The notes below the pieces were generated by a model. That model had not been told where the DNA came from and searched no databases. It worked only from the letters and a program-made list of their open reading frames with translations. Below, piece by piece: positions 52,800 through 63,286 of a stretch of DNA of 64,000 bases. A program made the position numbers and the translations under genes. The stretch comes from Pseudanabaena sp. Salubria-1 (lineage in GTDB: Bacteria > Cyanobacteriota > Cyanobacteriia > Pseudanabaenales > Pseudanabaenaceae), in contig JALQCR010000012.1 in NCBI GenBank assembly GCA_023336205.1, positions 1 to 64,000 of the forward strand. The letters run 5' to 3'. The number at the start of each line of letters is the position of its first letter. Within the stretch, counting starts at the first letter, position 1.

Positions 52800-54583
52800 T
52801 CAAGCAATTTTCGACAGTGCCTTTGTAAAATCCTCACCTTGCAAGTCTGCGATTTCATATTGAGTTTCTATTCCCCGAAAGTCTCTTAGCGTATCAGGAA
52901 TATCGCTAATATCTATCGGCTGCATAAATTCGCTACCAATTACAGCGCTTAGTCTTTTACTGTCGTGATAGAAGTACTCTTGCAGTAGGGGAATGATGCG
53001 GTGATACCAAGTGAAGCGAAGGTCTTCAATGTTTTCGATATTCATGAAGTAACTATGCCCAATTTGGTAATCGCGTCCGATGAGGAGGGTGATGCGTTTG
53101 TTGAGTTGGGTGAGTAGGCGATCGCAATGTATGCCATCAATAACGATCTCTTTGAGCAGTTCGGGATCGGGTTTGAGTTCAATAAATGTGAATCTACGGC
53201 GGAGGGCGATGTCTAGCAGTGCGATCGAGCGATCGCTTGTATTCATTGTTCCTAAGATATAGAGATTTTTCGGTACTCCAAATTCTTCTTGTGCGTAAGG
53301 CAAGGTAACTTTCAATTCGTTACGCGCTCCAATCCTTTTGTCATCTTCAATCAGCGTAATTAATTCACCAAAAACTTTAGCAATATTAGCTCTGTTGATT
53401 TCATCAATAATAATCAAATATTTATTGTGAGAATCTAATTCTGCTTGTCTACAAATTTGTTTAAAGACTCCATCAGCAACTCTATAGCTAACTTCCCCTG
53501 CTTCATCAGTTATGGGTTTAATTCCTTCTACAAATTCTTCATAAGCAAATGATTGGTGAAAAGTAACAAACCTTAAATATTTTGATATATCTGCAACAAT
53601 TTCTGTAGATTCCTTGAGGCTTTGGAGTTGTTCGGATAGATTTTCCTCGACATACTCTCTACCCAAATCAGTTAAAAACCAATCTCCATCTTTTGTCTTC
53701 TCAAATAAATATGGAAGCTGCCTTTTTGAAATTCCATACTTTACTGTCTCAACAGAGACATCTGTATGTATTTGGAGCATTGCATGGATCATATTACTCA
53801 ACTTCTGAGTCTTAGTTGTTTTCCAAAAAGTATCGATTAAATCATCTTTAACGAGTTCAGTAACTTTAAATAACTTACCTTTTTTATAATTGACATACAT
53901 TGCAAATGCGATCGATTCATGCCATGTCAAACCTTTTACTGAATCTTGTCTTCGTTGTTCTGGAGTTATAGGAGATTGTAATTGCTTTGACAAAAATAAT
54001 TTTGCAAATTGACTAACTGTATAGGTTTTACCTGTACCTGGAGAACCGTAAAGAATAATATTTCGAGTTTTGCAAATAATATTTTCAATTAGTTTCGAGA
54101 ACCTGACATCTGGGGTTTGTGGAGACATAACTGCATCTAAATGTTGATTTTGAGGCAAAAAATTGTATAGGAAATTCATCATTTGAAGAGTATCAAATCC
54201 ATTAAATTCGATTCTTCCTTGTAGATACTCTAAAAGCTGACGATTTTTGCTGTGTCCTCCCTCTTTTGGTGTCTGACCAAAATATCTTAGAAAATTGTCT
54301 AAGTGGGCTTGATTAGAGACAGGTAAAAATTTATCAGGAAAATATAAATAGAGAGATTTAGCTCGAACTACATTTCTCTCTTTATCCCCAATTTTATCTA
54401 ACTCCTCAAACTTACTTAAATTAGCTGCTTCAATTAAATCTATCAAATCAGTTTTTAGTTTCTGAAATGCTTGTTCTGGGCTATTACTATGGAGTAACTT
54501 ATTCCACTTCCATTCTTTATCAGCTTGATTCCAATAAATCCCAAATTTAGAAGCATTTCCTCCCTTAATACTGCCAAGCTTAT
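52800..54583 (-). pseudogene. mcrB: mcrB, C-terminal fragment (GTPase), separated by an IS
   Basis: GTPase of the McrBC modification-dependent restriction system. AAA+ motifs: Walker A LYGSPGTGKTYTV, Walker B YLIIIDEINRANIAKVF, signature GTMNTSDRSIALLD, RRRFTF. The frame is open from the IS boundary (KLGSIKGGNASKFGIYWNQ) to the stop at 52800; the first in-frame start after the IS is TTG at 54446. The N-terminal DNA-recognition part beyond the IS is at 55846-55964. Joined across one copy of TTAT, the two halves stay in frame, so the IS is the cause of disruption. Confidence 0.9.
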
Positions 54584-55841
54584 CTGAGATCTTGCACCAT
54601 TCCTGAAAGAGTTAAGTAGGAATGGGTTTGAGAATAATTTCAAACCCATGACGAGCAGCAATATCGGCACTAATTTGGAGATACCTAAGAAGTTTCAACC
54701 AAAGGACAGAAGGAAATAAAACGGAAAGTGTCAAATCACAGGTAGCTTTCCAGTCCAAGACAGGAGGACTCGACCATTGATCAATCCAATGGGCCAAAAG
54801 ATAAGCAAGCAGAGAGAGGATAAGCCAACGATAAACACCAAGTTTTGTAGATTGCCCAAAACAATGCAAACCAAAGCGATGTTTGATGGTTTTGAAGAAT
54901 CCCTCAATCGCCCAACGCTTACGACCTAACATCACCAGATAAGCACCAGAATAAGGATGAGAAGAGACAACAAAGCGTAACTCCCGTTTACTATCAGCTC
55001 TTTTGAGCCAAAACCAAGAGATCGTCAAAGGCTGAGTTAGCCCTTCTAGCAAAATTTGTTGTCCACGTTTGCCATGACGATAAAGTTGTTTGACTGTACG
55101 GCCATCTTGAAGTTTACGATTGTTGCGTACACCGACAACGATGCGCCAAGTCTTGGCGCGGACAGTATTGAAAAACTTCACCGTACTAAACTCAGTATCA
55201 GCAAGGACAATCACAGTCTTGCCTTGGGTTAGTTGCTTGGGTACTGTCCCCAATAACTTACAAGCTAAGTCAGAGGGACTGGGGTATCCTTTGCCGCGCC
55301 ATACTCTAAAACTCCATGGTACGCGCCACTCTCCATAGACCAGATACAGTACAACCAGATGTAGTCCTCGCTTTCCGTTTAGTATTCTCACCCATGGGTC
55401 TGGTTCGTTTTGGGTGGGATTGCTCAAATGTAAAAACTTGCCGCTTTTTTCTAGGGTAGTCAAGTCTATCAGTATCTTTAATGGCACTTGTTTCGATGGG
55501 CGATGCTTGGCGATTTGTCCCAAAATAGCCTGCCGTGTTGACCGAATTACTGCTCTCGTTGACCAGTTATAGTGATTGAGAAATCGGCTGAGTGCACTCG
55601 CTGATTTTATCTGTGTATGTTCTGGATAAGGATGCCTTTGTGCTTCGAGAAATAGTCCTAGTATTGCATTGAGACTTGCTGTTTGATACACACTTGGCAT
55701 CAAACACAGAAGACTATACACTAGCCCTTGGGCGTGCTTAACGATGCTTTCCATGCTCGTTATTTAATTTACTACTACGCCCTTTTTTTCACATTTCTGC
55801 TCTTTCTGCAACCCCTTTTCTTGAATGGTGCAAGATCTCAG
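54584..55841 (-). mobile_element. IS, 1258 bp, copy 2, inserted in mcrB
   Basis: Same 19-bp inverted repeats as copy 1 (54584-54602 and 55823-55841), flanked by TTAT duplication (54580-54583 and 55842-55845). Same orientation as copy 1 and the same sequence wherever I compared them. Confidence 0.95.
54612..55754 (-). CDS. IS4-superfamily transposase, copy 2
   Basis: 380 residues, identical at protein level to 30470-31612. Catalytic motifs as in copy 1. Intact and presumably active; two intact copies with intact ends and TSDs point to recent movement. Confidence 0.95.
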   Translation of the reverse strand: MESIVKHAQGLVYSLLCLMPSVYQTASLNAILGLFLEAQRHPYPEHTQIKSASALSRFLNHYNWSTRAVIRSTRQAILGQIAKHRPSKQVPLKILIDLTTLEKSGKFLHLSNPTQNEPDPWVRILNGKRGLHLVVLYLVYGEWRVPWSFRVWRGKGYPSPSDLACKLLGTVPKQLTQGKTVIVLADTEFSTVKFFNTVRAKTWRIVVGVRNNRKLQDGRTVKQLYRHGKRGQQILLEGLTQPLTISWFWLKRADSKRELRFVVSSHPYSGAYLVMLGRKRWAIEGFFKTIKHRFGLHCFGQSTKLGVYRWLILSLLAYLLAHWIDQWSSPPVLDWKATCDLTLSVLFPSVLWLKLLRYLQISADIAARHGFEIILKPIPT

Positions 55842-55845
55842 TTAT

Positions 55846-55964
55846 CTGTTTTAAACTCAATCCAATGACAAAAAATATTGTGTGTTTTTGGATCATATTT
55901 TCCTAGTGCATACTGATCTAGAGTCATTTTTGACAAATTTTCTTTAGGGAAAATTTTTATGAAC
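55846..55964 (-). pseudogene. mcrB: mcrB, N-terminal fragment between two insertion sequences
   Basis: About 40 codons: RFIKIFPKENLSKMTLDQYA, LGKYDPKTHNIFCHWIEFKT, DK. This matches the N-terminal domain style of McrB-like proteins (LExYxLGKxD..FCxWxE.KT..LGSI.GG) and continues in frame into the C-terminal fragment after IS removal. The 5' end is cut by the IS30 element at 55965. Confidence 0.8.
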
Positions 55965-57051
55965 CGCCAATTCAAGGATGAAATGCAACACCTAGAGATC
56001 TTTGCGTAAAGGGACTCATAAGGATATTCTGATATTAATCACAATAATTAGGATACCCTCATGAGCTTTGTCCATCTTACCACCACAGAAAGAAGTGAAC
56101 TGTATAAACTAAGAGTAATTGAGCAATTATCTGTATCAGAGATAGGTCGTCGCTTGAAGCGAAACAAAAGTACGATTTCAAGAGAGTTATCGCGCAATAC
56201 AGACGAGCGACAGATTGGCTATTTGCCAGATACTGCGGTTGCCCTGATGAAAGCAAGACGGAAACAAGCAAAGGTAAGATTTCAGAGCATCAGTGCTGAG
56301 ACGATCGCCGAAGTCAAACAACGGTTAGAGCAACACCACAGCCCAGAGCAACTAGCAGGGAGAATGGAAAGGGAGGGGCTAGGTAAAATCAGCTATGAGA
56401 CGATTTATCTGATGATCTATGCAAACCATCAAGAGATGGGAATATATCAACAATATCTGAGGCAGAAGCAAAAGCAACGAAGGCGCAAAGGTCGCCATCA
56501 GAAGCGAGGTGGCATTCCCAATAGGGTAGGGATAGAGAATCGACCGAAGATTGCAGATTTAAAAACAGAGATTGGACATTGGGAAAGTGATACGGTAATC
56601 GGGTGCAACCACACAGGTATCGTAGTTACGCATGTTGATAAAGCATCGAAGTATTTACTTGCTGGACTAGCTAAGAACAAGACGATGGATGAGATAAACA
56701 GAGTGACATTCAATCTATTTGAGCCTATAGAATCAACATCTCGAAAGACAATGACCTTTGATAATGGAAGAGAATTCTGTGGGCATGAGAAGCTATCTGA
56801 AAGATTGAAACTAGAGACCTTCTTTGCGAATCCATATCATTCATGGGAACGTGGATTGAATGAACACACCAATGGATTAATTAGAGAGTTCTATCCCAAA
56901 AGTACAAACTTTAAAATCGTGAAAGAAGAGGACTTTCAGAAGGCAGTGAATTTGATCAATCACAGACCCAGAAAATCACTTGACTATCGTACTCCTTACG
57001 AAGTATTCTTTGCTTCATCAGAACCCGTTGCATTTCATCCTTGAATTGGCG
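55965..57051 (+). mobile_element. IS30-family element, 1087 bp
   Basis: 25-bp perfect terminal inverted repeats (CGCCAATTCAAGGATGAAAT.. at 55965-55989 and complement at 57027-57051). No clear target duplication. One transposase. Inserted between the short ORF and mcrB. Confidence 0.9.
56061..57044 (+). CDS. IS30-family transposase
   Basis: 327 residues, intact. N-terminal HTH LSVSEIGRRLKRNKSTISRE; DDE residues in IGHWESDTVIG, MTFDNGREFCGHEKL and WERGLNEHTNGLIREFYP (the typical IS30 end). The C-terminus extends into the inverted repeat. Confidence 0.95.
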   Translation: MSFVHLTTTERSELYKLRVIEQLSVSEIGRRLKRNKSTISRELSRNTDERQIGYLPDTAVALMKARRKQAKVRFQSISAETIAEVKQRLEQHHSPEQLAGRMEREGLGKISYETIYLMIYANHQEMGIYQQYLRQKQKQRRRKGRHQKRGGIPNRVGIENRPKIADLKTEIGHWESDTVIGCNHTGIVVTHVDKASKYLLAGLAKNKTMDEINRVTFNLFEPIESTSRKTMTFDNGREFCGHEKLSERLKLETFFANPYHSWERGLNEHTNGLIREFYPKSTNFKIVKEEDFQKAVNLINHRPRKSLDYRTPYEVFFASSEPVAFHP

Positions 57052-57204
57052 CAACTCTTCAGAATTGGATGATATTAAGGGTTGAGATTGCCTAGTTTGC
57101 CTAAGTAAATTATTTAATAAGTCAATCACCTCACTAAGCGACTCATCAGGTAATTGCTCAACTAACTGCATAACTCTTTGGCGATCGCCTTTTGATATTG
57201 CCAT
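57051..57204 (-). pseudogene. short ORF downstream of mcrC, truncated by IS30
   Basis: 51 codons from ATG 57204 to the IS edge: MAISKGDRQRVMQLVEQLPD, ESLSEVIDLLNNLLRQTRQS. The QLVEQLPDESLSEVIDLL pattern is DUF2281/antitoxin-like. Starts 1 bp after the mcrC stop. Reading currently runs into the IS30 end. Its original C-terminus is lost. Confidence 0.55.
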
Positions 57205-57205
57205 T

Positions 57206-58498
57206 TCACACTCCCTGACTATCTGCAAAAAGCCGTTTTAATCTTTCAATTAGCTTATCACGCTCCTCCTGCTTGCTCAAATCACCACAAAGATTGATCG
57301 TAGCCGCCGTAATCGTGCCGCCCTCGATCGCAAACTCAGCTTTCAGTTCCGACATCCCTTCAACTTGCGGATAAATCAGCAACACGTTAGGACAATCGTA
57401 GCGTTGAGCATAGGCATACATTTGATAAAAATCTGACTGTGAAACACCCAACTTGCGATCGCCTTCCTTGAGTCGCTTATATTTCGTATCGATAATCAAA
57501 GGGAATCCGTCCTTTTGACGAATCACCAAATCGGGCTTCAGTTGAAATACTGGCAGTTGATTACTTGTCTTAGCCAAATAACGCACCGCGCCCACTGACT
57601 GTGACAGCAATTCACAATCCTGCAACTCTATGGGCAAAATTTCATGGCGATGGCGATCGATAAAGCTGATCACAAACTCCTCAAACAGCTTATTCATATC
57701 CAAAGCAAAAGCAAAAGTCTGGAAATTGCCACTGGATAATTGGATGCTTTCATTCTCTAAAAACAAACGTGCCAGATTTAAAAGTGGCTCATAGCGTTGA
57801 TTCAAGCGCGTAATCGGGATTAGCCGCAAATCCTCAATATTTACCTTTGACAACAAAGTCACCTCTTCCATCCATTGCTGCAACTCATGCAACATTTGTC
57901 GATTATGGAAATTGCGAGTTAACTGATATAGCCTCTCTACCACATAGCGCAAAGCCCGATTCAGTTGATTGTCTGCCGTAAACTCATCAAATGTCACCGA
58001 GAATAAATGCTTGCGTTCAGGACGACGCAACTGTTCGGTTAAGTTCCATTTTCCCTTTAACACTGGCAAAGTATCGCTCGCTGATTGATAATTCCGAAAT
58101 GCGCCTCTTTGCCACTCCTCCAAGAGATTAATCGCAAATAATCTTGTCAAAATCTCAAACCAATCTAGATCCTGCTGTGATAAAGAAGCCAATGAATATT
58201 GCTTGACACTTAACTGGTTGGTATATTCCAGCATGTATAGCAAATTTTGCACTGCTTCCTGATTTTGGTTTTCCCGATCAGTTGATCGATACATTTTTGG
58301 CAAAACTTGCACGGTGCGATCGCCTAAACGAAACACGCCCACATAATGCCTCGCTTTTAGCTCTCGTTTGCCATTGTGGATTACAGTTTCCAGTAGGCAA
58401 TCTCCGATTACTGTCTCTAAATAGGCGATCGCTTCTTGCTCTTGATCAGTCCAATCAAAGCCACAGCTTAACTCATACTCAAACAATGCTAATTTCAC
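57206..58498 (-). CDS. mcrC: McrC nuclease subunit of the McrBC system
   Basis: 430 residues. PD-(D/E)xK nuclease core LKPDLVIRQKDGFPLIIDTK (Asp, Asp, Lys); N-terminal YVGVFRLGDRTVQVLPKM, typical of McrC. It requires McrB GTPase to cut modified DNA. Here mcrC precedes mcrB, opposite to E. coli, with a short ORF between. As mcrB is broken, McrC is orphaned. Confidence 0.88.
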   Translation of the reverse strand: MKLALFEYELSCGFDWTDQEQEAIAYLETVIGDCLLETVIHNGKRELKARHYVGVFRLGDRTVQVLPKMYRSTDRENQNQEAVQNLLYMLEYTNQLSVKQYSLASLSQQDLDWFEILTRLFAINLLEEWQRGAFRNYQSASDTLPVLKGKWNLTEQLRRPERKHLFSVTFDEFTADNQLNRALRYVVERLYQLTRNFHNRQMLHELQQWMEEVTLLSKVNIEDLRLIPITRLNQRYEPLLNLARLFLENESIQLSSGNFQTFAFALDMNKLFEEFVISFIDRHRHEILPIELQDCELLSQSVGAVRYLAKTSNQLPVFQLKPDLVIRQKDGFPLIIDTKYKRLKEGDRKLGVSQSDFYQMYAYAQRYDCPNVLLIYPQVEGMSELKAEFAIEGGTITAATINLCGDLSKQEERDKLIERLKRLFADSQGV

Positions 58499-58735
58499 AA
58501 ATTTTCTGACTGAGTGTTTCTGTAATACAGCCTAGTAGTAAATAGTTGAAATATCTGTAAACCATCTAAAAACTTCGCGATCGCGATCATTCTCATGGCT
58601 GGGCGATCGGCTAAAAAAATTTATGAAATTAGAAATTATGCTCAATTAATTGGCTATTTAGGTTATGATCGGTAACTGTCGCGAATTGTATTAAATTTTT
58701 AGACTTTTACCTCTACATCACCTGATAGAACAGCA

Positions 58736-59041
58736 ATGGCTAAGAAAAGCATGATCGAGCGCGAGAAAAAGCGCACCAAATTAGCTGAAAAGTATGCAGC
58801 TAAACTCGAAGCACTTAAAGAAAAGTTTGCCAGTCCTGAACTGACACAACAACAAAAAGTTGCTGTCCACCGTGAAATCCAACAAATTCCTCGTAATGCC
58901 AACCCTACCCGCCACCGCAATCGCTGCTGGGCAACTGGTAGACCCCGTGGCTATTACAAAGATTTTGGCTTATGCCGCAACGTTTTGCGTGAGATGGCTC
59001 ACCAAGGCTTATTGCCAGGCGTAGTTAAATCTAGCTGGTAA
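58736..59041 (+). CDS. rpsN: 30S ribosomal protein S14
   Basis: 101 residues, Zn-independent S14 ([40 protein letters not shown]; tail [11 protein letters not shown]). Free-standing, as usual in cyanobacteria, with its own terminator. About 237 bp of upstream DNA contains its promoter; I do not see an obvious -35/-10 pair. Confidence 0.97.
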   Translation: MAKKSMIEREKKRTKLAEKYAAKLEALKEKFASPELTQQQKVAVHREIQQIPRNANPTRHRNRCWATGRPRGYYKDFGLCRNVLREMAHQGLLPGVVKSSW

Positions 59042-59048
59042 TTTTGCC

Positions 59049-59088
59049 AACAAAAAAGCCGTCACCAATTGGTGACGGCTTTTTTGTT
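59049..59088 (+). terminator. rpsN terminator
   Basis: AAAAAAGCCGTCACC-AATT-GGTGACGGCTTTTTT, 8 bp after rpsN stop. Confidence 0.92.
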
Positions 59089-59090
59089 GC

Positions 59091-59135
59091 CCAAAAGATG
59101 AGAGGCGGCGCAAAGCGCCGTCTCTCATCTTTTGG
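59091..59135 (-). terminator. ppsA terminator hairpin
   Basis: Perfect long stem CCAAAAGATGAGAGGCGGCG and complement, CAAAG tip, just after the rpsN terminator and 14 bp before the ppsA stop codon. Confidence 0.85.
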
Positions 59136-59148
59136 GGTTTAGCAATAA

Positions 59149-61581
59149 TTATGCGATCGCCAGCATCGTCTTCAGTACAGAATCAGGATTAAGACTGATC
59201 GAGTCAATGCCTTGCTCGACAAGGAACTTTGCAAATTCAGGATAATCGCTAGGCGCTTGACCACAGATCCCGATCTTGCGACCGTTTGCCTTGGCACGTT
59301 GAATGACCGTACGAATCATCGATTTCACAGCTTCGTTACGTTCATCGAAGATATGCGCGACTAGAGACGAATCCCGATCTAAGCCGAGCGTCAACTGCGT
59401 CAGATCATTAGAACCAATCGAGAAACCATCGAATACCTGCGAGAACTCATCCGCCAAGATCACATTACTGGGGATTTCGCACATCACATAGACTTCGAGC
59501 CCATTCTCTCCACGCTTCAAGCCATGCTTTGCCATCTCGGCAAGCACCTTGCGACCTTCCTCAGGCGTGCGACAGAAAGGAATCATCGGAATCACATTGG
59601 TTAAGCCCATATCATCACGGACACGCTTCAGGGCTTGGCATTCTAAGCCATAGGCTTCGCGATATTTCGGATCGTAGTAGCGAGATGCACCACGCCATCC
59701 GATCATTGGATTTTCTTCCACAGGTTCAAAGGCTCGACCACCGAGCAGATTGGCATATTCATTGCTCTTGAAGTCAGACATCCGCACTACGACGGGTTTG
59801 GGATAAAATGCGGCTGCGATCGTGCCAATGCCGTGGGCAAGTTTATCAACAAAGAAATCAGCTTTGTTCTCATACCTTGCTGTCAATTGCGAAATTTCCC
59901 ATTTAGCAGCCTTGTCTTCAAGGGTATCGAAGTTCATCAGCGCGAGAGGATGTGCCTTGATATGATTGGCAATGATAAATTCCATTCTCGCCAAGCCCAC
60001 GCCATCGCAGGGAATCGAAGACAAGCCAAAAGCTTCCTCAGGATTGCCAACATTCATCAAAATCTTGGTGGAAAGCTTGGGCAAATTATCGAGAGAAGTC
60101 TCGACAACTTCAAAGGGTACTAGACCTTCATAAACCTTGCCTTCTTCCCCTTCGGCACAGGAAATCGTTACTTCTTGACCCGTCTTGATCACACCTGTGG
60201 CATTGCCGCAACCAACGATCGCAGGAATACCCATTTCTCGCGCAATAATTGCCGCATGGCAGGTACGCCCACCTTGGTTGGTGACGATCGCACTTGCCTT
60301 TTTCATGATTGGTTCCCAGTCAGGGTCGGTTTTGTTGGTAACTAGTACTTGCCCTGCTTGGAAATCTTCGATGTTATGGACTTCCAAGATTACATTTGCC
60401 TTGCCTTGACCAATCATCTCACCGACAGCACGACCTGTAATCAGGATATTGCTAGAGCCATTCAGTTTGTAATTCTTGAGAATGTTGCCAACCTTTTGCG
60501 ATTGAACGGTTTCAGGACGAGCTTGGACGATGAATAATTCGCCAGTTCTGCCATCCTTCGCCCATTCAATATCCATTGGTGAAAGCTTGCCACGTACTTC
60601 CGAATAGTGATCTTCGATGATGCAAGCCCATTCTGCGAGTTTGAGAATCTCATCATCGGTAATTGCAAACTTGACACGCTCGGAAACTGGGACAGGAATA
60701 TTCTTGGTCAGCTTACCACCGCCAATGTCGTAGACCATCTTGATTTCTTTTGTGCCAAGGCGTTTTTCGAGAATCGGACGGAAACCTTGTTTGAGTGTGG
60801 GTTTGAAAACAAAATACTCATCGGGATTGACAGCGCCCTGCACCACGTTTTCACCTAAGCCATAGGCGGCGGTGATCAGGGCAGCATTTTTAAAACCTGT
60901 TTCAGTGTCAATGGAGAACATCACGCCTGAGGATGCGAGATCGGAACGCACCATTTTTTGCACACCGACGGAGAGAGCGATATCGAAATGGTCAAAGCCA
61001 TTGATGGTGCGATAGGAAATCGCGCGATCCGTGAATAGTGAGGCAAAGCAGCGATGGCAAGCATCCACGACTTCGTTAGCGCCATAGACATTGAGATAGG
61101 TTTCCTGTTGTCCAGCGAAACTGGCATCGGGCAAATCTTCGGCAGTGGCGCTAGAACGCACGGCAACATCGGCTTCTTTACCGCAGGACAATTCGCAGTC
61201 GCATAGTTTCTGATAGGACATGGCGATCGCTATTTGTAGATCTTCAGGAAATGGCGTACTGAGAACTAATGATCTTGCCTGACGACCGCGATCGCGCAGG
61301 TTATTCATATCCTCAATATCAAGATCGGCAAATAGTTCGCGCAATTTTGTTTCCAATCCAGCTTTCTCAATGAAATAACGGAAAGCATAGGCAGTGGTGG
61401 CAAATCCATTAGGAACATTCACCCCCTTGGGTTGAAGCTGGCGAATCATTTCTCCTAGAGAAGCATTTTTCCCGCCTACTAAGGGAATGTCAGCAATTCC
61501 CACTTCTTCAAACCAGAGTATTAATGCTTGTTCTTTGGGAACAGTTCTGGATAGTTCTGAGGCAAAAGTTGAGCTAGTCAT
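59149..61581 (-). CDS. ppsA: phosphoenolpyruvate synthase
   Basis: 810 residues. ATP-grasp domain (VGGKNASLGEMIRQL; SSATAEDLPDASFAGQQET; FIVQARPETVQS), phospho-histidine domain GGRTCHAAIIAREMGIPAIV, and TIM-barrel PEP site (CEIPSNVILADEF, FSIGSNDLTQLTLGLDRDS). Makes PEP from pyruvate and ATP, for gluconeogenesis. Monocistronic between its hairpin and a 380-bp gap. Confidence 0.96.
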   Translation of the reverse strand: MTSSTFASELSRTVPKEQALILWFEEVGIADIPLVGGKNASLGEMIRQLQPKGVNVPNGFATTAYAFRYFIEKAGLETKLRELFADLDIEDMNNLRDRGRQARSLVLSTPFPEDLQIAIAMSYQKLCDCELSCGKEADVAVRSSATAEDLPDASFAGQQETYLNVYGANEVVDACHRCFASLFTDRAISYRTINGFDHFDIALSVGVQKMVRSDLASSGVMFSIDTETGFKNAALITAAYGLGENVVQGAVNPDEYFVFKPTLKQGFRPILEKRLGTKEIKMVYDIGGGKLTKNIPVPVSERVKFAITDDEILKLAEWACIIEDHYSEVRGKLSPMDIEWAKDGRTGELFIVQARPETVQSQKVGNILKNYKLNGSSNILITGRAVGEMIGQGKANVILEVHNIEDFQAGQVLVTNKTDPDWEPIMKKASAIVTNQGGRTCHAAIIAREMGIPAIVGCGNATGVIKTGQEVTISCAEGEEGKVYEGLVPFEVVETSLDNLPKLSTKILMNVGNPEEAFGLSSIPCDGVGLARMEFIIANHIKAHPLALMNFDTLEDKAAKWEISQLTARYENKADFFVDKLAHGIGTIAAAFYPKPVVVRMSDFKSNEYANLLGGRAFEPVEENPMIGWRGASRYYDPKYREAYGLECQALKRVRDDMGLTNVIPMIPFCRTPEEGRKVLAEMAKHGLKRGENGLEVYVMCEIPSNVILADEFSQVFDGFSIGSNDLTQLTLGLDRDSSLVAHIFDERNEAVKSMIRTVIQRAKANGRKIGICGQAPSDYPEFAKFLVEQGIDSISLNPDSVLKTMLAIA

Positions 61582-61963
61582 AATGATTTAACTCCCTAAC
61601 CACATTAGTGATTAGATCAATTCAAGGATAAGATTTGAAGCCTTAATGTCTAACTAAAATGCGATAACTTACACATTAATTAAGCTCCAATATCAAAGTT
61701 CTTACAGCTTGGTTCCAACTTGCTTGAAAACCTTGATACTTCTTAAGTATATCTACCTTGCAAACACTAAATTTGCGCCCCATTACATTTATTTACTAAG
61801 CTTTGCAAAGATTGACATTCTCCTTTGCAATCTTCTTCACAATAAGCAAAAGCGGTGTAATACCAATGCCAAAAATGGCGGTGCTAGTTTTAGCAGGTAA
61901 GGATGGACAGTACTTTGCGCCGCCCGTCCTTACAGATTAGGACTATCATTTCGTGTTCTGGCG
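61582..61963. other. intergenic region upstream of ppsA
   Basis: 380 bp; no gene. Should contain the ppsA promoter on the minus strand. A partial hairpin (GTAAGGATGG..CCGTCCTTAC, 61899-61933) is a plausible terminator for the pentapeptide gene. Confidence 0.5.
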
Positions 61964-63286
61964 TTACTTACATTTGCCAATAGTTCCATCGGTCAATGTT
62001 GCACCACAAAAATTTGTTCCTTGCAAAACTGCACCCCGCAGATTTGCACCCGTGAGATTTGCGCCTGACAGATTTGCGCGTTGCAAATTTGCACCAACAA
62101 AATCGGCTCCGCGCAAGTCAGCCTGACTGAGATCTGCGTCAACTAGTCTCGCACCTCGTAGGCGGGCTAAACGTAAATTTGCACCTGACAAATCGAACTT
62201 AGTAAGATTCCGCTCTTCACCGCCACGATTGACGATTTCCCAGACTGTACGCCATTTACGATCGAGAATTGTCTCTTCATTGATGATGCTTTCTCTTAAA
62301 TTGGCAAGACGAAGATTCGCGCCTTCGAGATTCGCATCTGACAATTGTGCTCCTGCAAAATCGGCTTCAGTGAGATTTGCTTTTGTTAAGTCTGCATAGC
62401 GTAAATTAGCAGCATTAAACTTGACCCGAACTAGATTACTCCGCCTCAGATTCGTAATGAAGAGATAGGCTTCTGTGAAATTCGCATCCTCTAAATTTAC
62501 GCCAGCAAGATTGGCTTTCTCAAAATTCCCACCCGACAAATCTGCTGCTACCAGAGTTTGTCCATCCACGCGCTGATTGACGATTTTCCAGACTAGAAAC
62601 CACTTAGGATCAAAGAATGTGTCGCTATCAATTTTGCTCGATCGCAGATCGGTGTGAAATAGATTCGCTCCCGCAAAGGTCGTTCCCTCTAAGCTTGCTC
62701 CCTCTAGATTCGCTCTTGTCAGATTCACTTCGCTAAAATTAGCTCTCCGAAGATTTGCCCGTTTTAGACGCGAATTGGAAAGATCGGCTTTTTCAATCTC
62801 GGCTAGGGAAAGATTTGCCCCTTCGAGATTAGCACCATCGATTTTTGCACCGATTAGTTTTGCGAACTGTAAATCAGCATTTTTTAAAGAAGCTTGATTG
62901 AGAATTGCACGTTCGAGAATCGCATATTTGAAATTAGCTCGAAATAGATTTGCCCCTTCGAGTTTCGCTTCCAGCAAATTTGCCTTCAAAAAATCAGCGC
63001 CAGACAACAAGGCAAAGCGCAGGTCTGCACCCAACATATTCGATCGCATAAATTTTGCGCCATCTAGCTTTGCCCCACGCATATCGGCTTTGCGAAGATC
63101 GGCATCCCGAATATTAGCATTGATCAAGTCAGCTCCCGCGAGTCGAGCATCGGGCAGGTCACACTCTGAACATTCCTTAGTTTTGATCAGTTGATCGACA
63201 TGGCTTTGATTGGCGGCAATTACGGATGTTGCTGTAGTAATGGCGATGAGCGTAGAAATAGCGATCGCAGTTTTGCCTATACCCAT
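61964..63286 (-). CDS. exported pentapeptide-repeat protein
   Basis: 440 residues. N-terminal signal peptide (KTAIAISTLIAITTATSVIA), then two CxxC cysteines (KECSECDLPD) and long runs of A(N/D)LxxAxL repeats. Two internal non-repeat insertions share a motif: FDPKWFLVWKIVNQRV and LDRKWRTVWEIVNRGG, so the coil seems duplicated around them. Ends with CGATLTDGTIGKCK. Role unknown; cell-envelope or thylakoid-lumen location likely. Start overlaps the AAA gene stop by 10 bp. Confidence 0.85.
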   Translation of the reverse strand: MGIGKTAIAISTLIAITTATSVIAANQSHVDQLIKTKECSECDLPDARLAGADLINANIRDADLRKADMRGAKLDGAKFMRSNMLGADLRFALLSGADFLKANLLEAKLEGANLFRANFKYAILERAILNQASLKNADLQFAKLIGAKIDGANLEGANLSLAEIEKADLSNSRLKRANLRRANFSEVNLTRANLEGASLEGTTFAGANLFHTDLRSSKIDSDTFFDPKWFLVWKIVNQRVDGQTLVAADLSGGNFEKANLAGVNLEDANFTEAYLFITNLRRSNLVRVKFNAANLRYADLTKANLTEADFAGAQLSDANLEGANLRLANLRESIINEETILDRKWRTVWEIVNRGGEERNLTKFDLSGANLRLARLRGARLVDADLSQADLRGADFVGANLQRANLSGANLTGANLRGAVLQGTNFCGATLTDGTIGKCK

